A DNA stretch of 10,524 bases. Origin: UBA4615 sp044359175 (GTDB taxonomy: Bacteria; Pseudomonadota; Gammaproteobacteria; Burkholderiales; Burkholderiaceae_E). Position numbers and translations under genes: made by a program. Under the pieces are notes generated by a model, which saw only the letters and a program-made list of their open reading frames with translations, did no database searches and was not told the DNA's origin. Shown piece after piece: positions 1-7,500 of this stretch; the first letter of the stretch is position 1, and every line of letters starts with the position of its first letter. The stretch covers positions 1 through 10,524 of the forward strand of contig JBIKMO010000147.1 of assembly GCA_044359175.1 (NCBI GenBank), given 5' to 3'.

Positions 1-263
1 GGGGCTGCTCCTAGTACGAGAGGACCGGAGTGGACGCACCTCTGGTGTACCTGTTGTCACGCCAGTGGCATCGCAGGGTAGCTATGTGCGGAAGAGATAA
101 CCGCTGAAAGCATCTAAGCGGGAAACTTGCCTGAAGATGAGATCTCCCTGGGGACTCGATCCCCCTGAAGGGTCGTTCTAGACCAGGACGTTGATAGGCC
201 GGATGTGGAAGCGTAGTAATACGTTAAGCTAACCGGTACTAATTGCCCGTGAGGCTTGACCCT
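1..263 (+). rRNA. rrl: 23S ribosomal RNA, 3' end (partial)
   Basis: This is the last ~260 nt of 23S rRNA (domain VI); the 5' part lies outside the window. The universally conserved sarcin-ricin loop AGTACGAGAGGACC is at 13-26, and the equivalent of E. coli A2660 is about position 19. The 3' segment with GTTAAGCTAACCGGTACTAAT and GTGAGGCTTGACC is the conserved terminus. Counting from the sarcin-ricin loop, the 3' end falls near 263; the exact processed end cannot be fixed from sequence alone. The form 'ACTAATTGCCCGTGAGGCTTG' is what I associate with Betaproteobacteria. It is co-transcribed with the 5S gene that follows. Confidence 0.97.
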
Positions 264-390
264 ATAGTTTTGCAGTTCAGACGAAGCCTGCCGCATCACG
301 AGACGGCGGCTGACTCGATCACAGGAACCCGCGAGGTTCCCGACTTCTACCGGATTGGGCGCTTGCCGACAGGCAGGGGCCGACAAGTCA
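264..390 (+). other. 23S-5S internal transcribed spacer, no tRNA
   Basis: This 127-nt spacer carries no tRNA. It holds short inverted repeats likely to fold in the precursor RNA. The clearest is a perfect 6-bp stem GGAACC (324-329) / GGTTCC (335-340) with a 5-nt loop. A second, weaker one near 362-376 pairs CTTGCC with GGCAGG. Their role in rRNA maturation is inferred from position only. Confidence 0.7.
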
Positions 391-507
391 TGCCTGACGA
401 CCATAGCGAGGTGGAACCACCCCTTCCCATCCCGAACAGGACCGTGAAACGCCTCTGCGCCGATGATAGTGGGCAGCTCGCCCGTGAAAGTAGGACATCG
501 TCAGGCA
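391..507 (+). rRNA. rrf: 5S ribosomal RNA
   Basis: This is a complete 5S rRNA of about 117 nt. The ends are set by a perfect 10-bp helix I: TGCCTGACGA (391-400) pairs with TCGTCAGGCA (498-507). The internal conserved blocks CCCATCCCGAACAGG, GTGAAACGCC and CGATGATAGT are all present. The 'ACCATAGCGAGGTGGAACCA' segment resembles Burkholderiales 5S genes. It is the last gene of the rrn operon, followed within 12 nt by an intrinsic terminator, and no distal tRNA follows it. Confidence 0.97.
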
Positions 508-518
508 AACCCGAAACG

Positions 519-552
519 AACGCCCCGAGACCTTCTCGGGGCGTTTGTCTTT
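519..552 (+). terminator. Intrinsic terminator of the rrn operon, possibly bidirectional
   Basis: A 12-bp perfect stem (AACGCCCCGAGA at 519-530 with TCTCGGGGCGTT at 534-545) has a 3-nt loop and is followed by TGTCTTT, a typical rho-independent terminator. On the minus strand the same stem is followed by TTCGTTTCGGGTTT, so it may also stop transcripts arriving from the convergent gene that ends at 648. The bidirectional role is inference. Confidence 0.9.
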
Positions 553-647
553 GGTGCGCGCTCGAATACCGTGGGTGCGGCGCGCCTCGAGGGATTCGGC
601 TGCGGTTCTGGGGCCGTTGGCGGGCGCGTCCGCCGAGCGCGCGCGCG
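553..647. other. Short convergent intergenic region with GC-rich hairpin
   Basis: This 95-bp gap lies between the rrn terminator and the stop codon of the minus-strand gene. It holds a GC-rich inverted repeat (GGCGG 619-623 / CCGCC 630-634, extendable by two weaker pairs) and an alternating GC tract at about 637-647. No T-run follows the hairpin on the minus strand, so it is not a convincing intrinsic terminator by itself. No gene is seen here. Confidence 0.5.
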
Positions 648-1220
648 TCAATCGAGGGGAACGGTCCAGCTGACGCCGTACATCAGACCGTTGAAGCCCA
701 GCAGCGTCATCCAGATACCGAACTGCCGATAACGCCAGCCGATCGCCGGAATGATCGCTGGTGCGATACCCAGGCCATTGAACGGGATCTTGTCCTGATA
801 CTCGTCGCGGTAGCCGCGCAGCAGCCCCGCGGTGATGCTGCCAAAGACAGTTCCGCCGCCGAGCCGGCCTACGTCCCACTCGAGGCCGGCGTACAGGTAC
901 TGGCTGGGCTGGCCGAACGAGTTGTCGAACGACGTGAAGCCCAGGATCGTGCGCGAGGCGCCGAACGCGGCCCAGCGAGGCGTCAGCAGTTCCAGTCCGA
1001 CCAGATGGTTCCAGTGCACGTGATCCGGACTGGGATTGAAGTGGATGGCCGAGGGTCCGTACACCACCCGGATCGCTTCGCCCGCCGGCTCCAACCACTG
1101 CGCCGACGCGGGCGCGGTGGTCTGCACCCCGGCGCTGAACACCGCCGCGCCGATCGCCGCCCGGAAGCGCAGACCTAAACCCCCGGAGTTCTCCGGCACT
1201 CGCGACACCCAACCCCGCAC
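648..1220 (-). CDS. Predicted outer-membrane beta-barrel protein (family often annotated 'sn-glycerol-3-phosphate transporter')
   Basis: This encodes a 190-aa exported protein with a GTG start. An AAGGGG Shine-Dalgarno-like element lies 6 nt upstream of the start, which supports this choice. The n-region is then unusually long. A hydrophobic stretch (about residues 21-38) ends in ASA|QW, a good signal peptidase I site after Ala40. A later CTG at codon 17 would give a more typical 24-aa signal. The mature part is rich in alternating aromatic/Gly strands. It carries the block NSFGQPSQYLYAG (about 100-112) and then GLLRGYRDEYQDKIP and GIAPAIIPAIGWRY, which I recognise from a widespread proteobacterial barrel-like family. 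That family's databank name (glycerol-phosphate transporter) is probably unreliable, and PagP-like folds are an alternative. No catalytic role can be assigned. It is convergent with the rrn operon and divergent from the giant adhesin, so it is probably monocistronic. Confidence 0.8.
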   Translation of the reverse strand: MRGWVSRVPENSGGLGLRFRAAIGAAVFSAGVQTTAPASAQWLEPAGEAIRVVYGPSAIHFNPSPDHVHWNHLVGLELLTPRWAAFGASRTILGFTSFDNSFGQPSQYLYAGLEWDVGRLGGGTVFGSITAGLLRGYRDEYQDKIPFNGLGIAPAIIPAIGWRYRQFGIWMTLLGFNGLMYGVSWTVPLD

Positions 1221-1519
1221 GCTCGACCCCTTGTCGTCGCCGGGCGGTCCGACCGCCGCGCTCGGCGGCGCGATGGTAGCGCGAAGCCGCGGGCGCCGCG
1301 TGGTTCGGGATCACGACTGCGGGTATCCGAGGCCGCGTCGGTCGGATCGCCTGTCCGTCCCAGGGGCGACGGGCCGTCGATCGCTCGACTGCAAACGAGT
1401 GTGAACTCGTGTGGCGTTCCGGGCGGTCCAGAACACCATGGCTTGGCGCAGGCTGCGCTCTTTTGAGACAATTTGGAGGTTTCCGCTCCAAGTCCCTAAA
1501 AAAGCGCGCGATTTTGAGC
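1221..1519. promoter_or_regulatory. Divergent intergenic region upstream of both the barrel gene and the giant adhesin
   Basis: This ~300-bp gap should hold the promoters for both flanking genes, but I cannot identify convincing -35/-10 pairs. Three elements stand out. A perfect 6-bp inverted repeat ACGAGT-GTGA-ACTCGT lies at 1395-1410 and is a candidate operator. A near-palindrome GCGCAGGCTGCGC lies at 1447-1459. A relatively AT-rich stretch at 1461-1519 contains the hairpin TTGGAG (1473-1478) / CTCCAA (1486-1491), and that hairpin's left arm overlaps a GGAGG at 1475-1479. An in-frame extension of the adhesin frame back to a GTG at 1409 is possible, but its codon usage is unlike the rest of the gene. 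Confidence 0.45.
1395..1410. repeat. Perfect inverted repeat, candidate operator
   Basis: ACGAGT (1395-1400) and ACTCGT (1405-1410) form a perfect 6-bp dyad around GTGA, 110 bp upstream of the preferred adhesin start. The size and position suit a regulator-binding site, but a chance occurrence in GC-rich DNA is possible. Confidence 0.3.
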
Positions 1520-4500
1520 ATGCCAATACGCCACCGAGACGCTGTCCGCTCGTGCCCGTCGGACGCAGCGGCCCCGCCGCGCGGCGCACCTGCGCCTGCG
1601 GGTACGATGATCGCGCTGGAGCCGCGCCTGATGTTCGACGGCGTCGGGCCCGCCGGATGGGATGCACCGCGCTGGGCTGCCGACCCGAGGACCGGTGCAT
1701 CCGAGGTGGGCCGTGCGGGCGATCGCGTCGGCATGCCGGCGGGGTCGCGGAGTCAAGACCCTCCGAGTGCCCCCCGGAGCGCGCCGACGAACGGTGCTGC
1801 GCCCACCGCCGCGGGCGTCGATGTCGCTGTCGACGAACCCCGCCCCGCGTCGGCCTCGGATCCGGCGCCCGCACCGGCGACTCGCGCGGCGGCGTCGAAG
1901 ACGGCGCCCGTCGATGCGTATGTGACCGCCTCATCGACGGTCGCCGTGGCCGCCCCGGTCACGCCCGATCCGGCGGACGCGCCGGCGGAACTGGTGGTCG
2001 TCGACCCGACGGTCACCGACGTCGACGCGCTGCTCGGGGCGCTTCGAGCGGGCGTCCAGGTGCTGGTGCTGGATCCGGGCCGCGACGGGCTGGTGCAGAT
2101 CGCGGAGGCGGTCGCGGCCGGCGACCGCACGCTGCAGGCGATCCATCTGGTCTCGCACGGCAGCGTGGGGCAGCTGACGCTGGGCACGCGGACGGTCGAT
2201 CTCGCAGGGCTCGCTTCGTACCGGAGCGAACTCGCGCGGATCGGCGCGGGGCTGGCGTCCGATGGCGACCTGCTGCTCTACGGATGCGAGGTGGGCGGCG
2301 GACACCGCGGTGTGGCGTTCCTGCAGGCGATCGCCGACGCCACCTCCGCCGACGTCGCCGCCTCGACGACCGCGACCGGCGCCCCGGCGGCCGGCGGCGA
2401 CTGGACGCTGGAACGGACGGTCGGCCAGGTCGAGGCCGCGCCGGCGCTCGCCGATCCATCCGCCTGGCCGCACCTGCTGCCGTCCGCGCCGGCGGTCTCG
2501 CTGTCGATGCCGCGCGGCGACGTGCTGATCGGCGAAGCATTCGCGTTCACGGTCGGTTTCGACAACCGCGGTACCGCCGCGGGCTTCGGGCCGACGATCG
2601 ACCTGTTCGTGCCGTCATCCGGCGCGGACGGCGGGACGTCGGCCGACGGGGTCACGATCCTCGGCGCGAGCCACCTCGGCCGCCCGCTCGCGCTGACCCA
2701 GATCGTGCTCACCGCGGATGACATCGGGCTCGGCACGGTTGCCCATCCGTTCGCGCAGACCGGCGCACACGGCGATCGCGTGCCGATCCCGGGCGGATAC
2801 CGGCCTGGCGATCGTCTGGTCGTGGTCGAACTGCCCTTCGGCGGCCTCGCGCCGGACGCCCCTGCGCTCGAGATCACGGTCGACGCCCGGCTGTCGTCGT
2901 TCGCCGATGTCGGCACCCCGCTGCAGATCGAAGCGCGCGGCGCATTTCGGCTCGGCAACGACCCGCTGTCCGATTCGACCACCGATCCAACCGCGTCCTC
3001 GGCACCGGTCACGCTCGCGATCGTCCCGTCGCTGTTTCGCCTGACCACGACCTACCTGGGCCCCGAGAACGAGACCGCGACCGGGCCGAACCACGAGCGC
3101 GCGTACCGGATCGACGTCGACCTCGCTGAGGGTCAGACGCTGACCTCGGTCGATCTGTCGACCGCGCTCGCGTCGGCCATGCAGTTCACCGCCGTGTCGG
3201 GCACCCCGGCGTCGATCGGTGGTACCGGCCTGGGCGATCCGCCGCCGGGCGGCTGGAGCAACGTGAACGGCGTACTGGTGTCGGGCCTGGCGACCGGCAA
3301 CTCGGCGCCCGCAACGCCGGGCGGCACGGTGTCGCGCACGTTCGCCGAGGTGACCGGGACGAGCGCCGCCGTGGACGCAGCGATGGTGGTCGCCTTCCAC
3401 GTTCCGCGGCTCGACTCCGACGGCCGGCCGGTGATCGACCCGGCGAGCGGCGACGCGCGCATCGTGGTCGCCGGCAGCGCGCTCGCGGCGCAGTGGGCGC
3501 CGCTCGATGCGCGCGACGCGTCGCGTGCAGTGGGCTCGTCGCTCGCATCGGCGCACGCGCTCGAGGCATCGTCGCTGCAGGTGCAGTCGACCCGGTCGGT
3601 GCTGTTCGATGCAGCCGCGCCCGGGCTCTCGCCCGGGGACACGCTGCAGCACACGCTCGACGTTCAGGTCTCGGACTTCTTCGCATTCGGCCACGTCCTC
3701 GACGGCCCGGGGGCACCCGGGGCCTCGCCGCTGCAGGTGGTGGAGACGCTGTCGGACGGGCTGATGCTGCTCGATGCCGCGGCGGGCGGATTCCCCGACC
3801 CGGTGCTGACCTTCTCGCGCGGTGCGGCGACCGAGTCCCTCACGCTCGCCCGGGGCGTTCACTATGCGGTGGTCGTGCTGCCCGACGGCCGCGAGCGGGT
3901 GGTGTTCGACCTTGCGGCCGCGCTGCCCGCTTCCGCCGGCCAGCGGTTGATCGGCGACCTGGTCGGCGCGGACCTCACGCAGAGCGGTGCGACCGCAGTA
4001 CGCATCGTGTACTCGGCGCGGGTGCTGTCCGAGTACCGCGTCGCGGCGCCCGACGCGGACGGCATTGGCGTGCCGGGTCCGTCGGCGCGTGCGCTCGGCG
4101 CGGGCGATCGGGTGGTCAGTCGCACGACGGTTTCCGGGACCGTGCTCGACGCGGGGCTCGACCCGGCCCGACCCAGCCTGGCCGGCCAGGCGGACGACAG
4201 CCGCACGTCGGGCACCGTCGGCACCGGCACCCTGTCGATCGTGGTCTGGGGCCGCAACGGCGCGAGCGTGCCGATCGATCCGGCGAACCCGACTCGGATC
4301 GCGCCCGGCGACACGGTGTCCTACGTGATGACCACCACGGTGCCCGCCGGAGACGCCCGAGGCCTGTCGCTGACCGCGTTCCTGCCGCTGCCGATCGTGA
4401 GCGCGGCCGACCCGAACGCCGACGGCGTTCCGGATCCGTGCGTGCTCATGCCGGGTGGCTACTACCCCAAGCCGCCGGTCGGCCAGTACTCGTACGAGAT

Positions 4501-7500
4501 CGTCGGCGGCGACGGCCGCGGCGGCGCCGCGCCGACGGTCACGGTCTTGGGCGGCGGCAACGCGCTGCGGTTCGACTTCGGTGACCGCGCCGATGAGTGC
4601 GACACACCGGTGACGATCCGCGTGGCATTCACCGTCCGGACCTTGCCGGACGCACCGATCGAGGACGGTGCTCTGCTCACCGCGCAGGCGGTGGCTTCGG
4701 CGCTCAACACCGCGAACGAGGCGCTCCTGGCGCAGGCAGCCGTGGCGGTGCGAACGACCGAATCGCAGCTTCGGATCGTGCACGGGATCGTCGGCGATGA
4801 CGTGGACGAGGCGACCTCGGTCTTCGACCCGAGCTATGCGCCGGTCGACCCGCGGGCGCTGGTGCGGCCGGCCGGCGACGCCTCCGCGAGCCCGCTCGCG
4901 GCCGTGATCGACGCAGCACGCGTGCCGCTGCTCGACGCCGACGTCACCGGCGTCGACGGCGGCGATGCGCTGCGGTACGCGATCGTCGTGCAGAACCTCG
5001 GGCAGTCCTACCGGGGCGCATTCGACGTGACGATTGGCGCGGCGCTGCCCGCGTGTATCGACCCGGCCTCGATGAGCCGGCTGCGCGTCGTCCTCGGCGA
5101 CGGATCGGTGATCTACGACGGCACGCCCACGATGCTGGCGGCGCTGGTGCGTGGCGACGGCACGGCGCTCGCGAGCGAGGCCGACGCGTTCGAAGCGCTG
5201 TTCGGCGGCGCGGGCCTGCAGCTGGTCGACCTCGCGGGTGCCGATGGCATCGCCGGTACCGCGGACGACCGCGGCCGGCTCGCCGGCACGACCGATGCGT
5301 CCGGCGCGGCCACCGCGGCGGGCGCGAGCGTGATCGTGGTCACCTACGATGCGCGCGTGCGGATCACGGCGTCCGCAGGGGATGCGTGCGCGGCGACCGC
5401 GACGCTGACGCACTACGCGGATATCGAGGGCGGGGCAGACCGCGCACCTGCCGATCCGTCCGACACGGCGGTCTTCACGGTCGCGCTTCCGGTGCTCGAC
5501 AAGACCATCGTCTCGAGCAGCGAACCGGCGTCGACCACCGCGGGCGAGCGGGTCGTGATCGGCGAGCGCGTGACCTACGAGGTCACGCTGCTCGTGCCCG
5601 AGGGTCGGACCCGCGACGCGACCCTGGTCGATACGCTCGCCCCCGGGCTGTCGTTCGTGTCGATCGATGCGATCACCGCGAGTCCCGGCGTGACCTTCGC
5701 TGGCGAGCCGCCGGCACCCGGCGCGATCGTGCCGACGGCTGCCGGGGGTGCCGCGAACCGCATCACCATCCCCCTCGGTACGATCACCAACGCGAATACC
5801 GACAACGCCGCGGGAGAGCGGATCACCGTGCGCTACACGGTGGTGGTCGCCAACGTGGCCGGCAATCAGGAGGGCACGCGGCAAGGCAATGACGCGCGCG
5901 TCACGTTCGCCGCGGGCGAGCTCGCGACCATGGCGCCGGACCTGATCGTGGTGGAGCCCGCGCTTGCACTCGAGCTCGCGCCGTCGGCGACCTCGGCTGG
6001 CGCCGGTGACCGCATCGACTTCGAGCTGACCCTCACCGCGGCCGCCGACCGTCCGCCGGCGTTCGATGTCGCGCTGGACATCGCGAATCTGCTGCCCTCC
6101 GGTCTGACGTACGACCCGGCTTCGCTCGTGCAGGTCGCCGGACCGCCGGCCGCAGGCCTGGCGTTCGGCGGCGCGGGCATCGTCGCCACCTGGTCGAGGC
6201 TGGACGCCGGCAGCACGGTGGTGCTGCGCTACACCGCGACGGTCGTGGCGCCCGGCACGGTCGCCGAACAGAACGCGACCGTGCGCTACAGCTCGCTGCC
6301 AGGCGCCGCGAACCGGGACCTGTCGCCCTTCGCGACCGCCGGCGACGCCGAGCGCACCGGCAACCCGGCTGATCCGGGCGGCGTACTCAACGACCATGTC
6401 GCCACCGATGCGGCTCGAGTGACCACGCCGGTGCCGCTGCTGACGCTCGTGCGCAGCTCAGAGGCGGGCTCGTCCGGCGCGACCGTCGTGCCGGGCGAGG
6501 TGCTGCGCTACCGGATGGTCGTGCAGCTGCCCGAGGGCATCGCACCGGACGCCGAGATCTGCCCGGCGTTGCCGGCTGACGTCCGCTTCGTCAACGACGG
6601 CTCCGCGACGGTTGCGTTCGTGGCCGACGGCACCAGCGGCGGCATCGATTCGACCGCGCTGTCGGGCGCACTGCTCGATCGACCCGGCGGCGGCGCGGAC
6701 GCGACCGCGGTGGTCTCCGTGACGCCGTCGTACGCGCTGCCCAGCGCCGCGGTCCGCGATCGGCTCGGTGCGCCGGTCGCCGCGGGCAGCGTGATGGCGT
6801 CGGGCGACTCGCCTCGCTTCGCGCTGGGCGACCTCACCAACACCGACTGTGACGCCAACGGCGAGTTCGTCGTGATCGAGTTCAATGCGATCGTCGACAA
6901 CGCCTCGGGCAACATCGCCGGCGTCGATCGCAGCGCGACCTTCGTCTGGCAGACCGGCGGGACGGTACGCGCGACCTCGAACGCGGTGACGGTGACGATC
7001 GGCGAACCGTCGATCGTCGACGTCGACAAGCGGGTGATCGCCGCCACCGACGACGCGGTCACCTTCGAGCTGGTCTTCACCCATACCGGCGACCAGACGG
7101 CGTACGACCTGCGCGTACTCGACGAGTTCGCGGGCGCGACCGCGGTCGCGTTCGCCGGGTCGGCAACGGTCAGCGGGCTGCCGCCAGGCGCCATCGACGC
7201 AAGCGACGCCGACACGCTCGATCTGCGAATCCCGATGCTCGCGCCCGGCGAGTCGGTGGCGATCCGCTACGGTGCGACGCTCTCCGATCCGAGTGTGCCG
7301 GTCGCGCCGCGCGACGCGGTGGTCACCTACACGTCGCTGTCGGCGGCCGGCACGGCGCTCGCCGTGACGACCGGCGCGGGGGCCGTGGTCACGACCACGA
7401 CCGGCGAACGCACCGGCGACCCGGCGGACTACGGCGGCGCGGCCAACACGTACCGCGATGCGGACGCCGCCGGCCTGGCAACGATCCGGGGCACCGTGTG

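Noticed and set aside
264..390. tRNA gene in the 23S-5S spacer
   Set aside because: No TTCRA T-loop or cloverleaf is visible; only short hairpins are present.
243..1178. Plus-strand frame starting in the 23S end and running through the 5S rRNA
   Set aside because: It overlaps rRNA genes, the terminator and the supported minus-strand barrel gene; the translation is Arg-rich and unrecognisable.
1409..1519. N-terminal extension of the giant protein to GTG 1409
   Set aside because: Codons in this stretch (including TTT, TTG, CTA and AAA) are unlike the rest of the gene, and it would overlap the hairpin and dyad. It is kept only as a less likely alternative start.
2615..6397. Open frame of about 1260 codons on the minus strand opposite the giant gene
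   Set aside because: Its Arg/His/Gly-rich translation has no recognisable domain, and the plus strand here encodes clear beta-domain repeats. Long antisense frames are expected from high GC at third codon positions.
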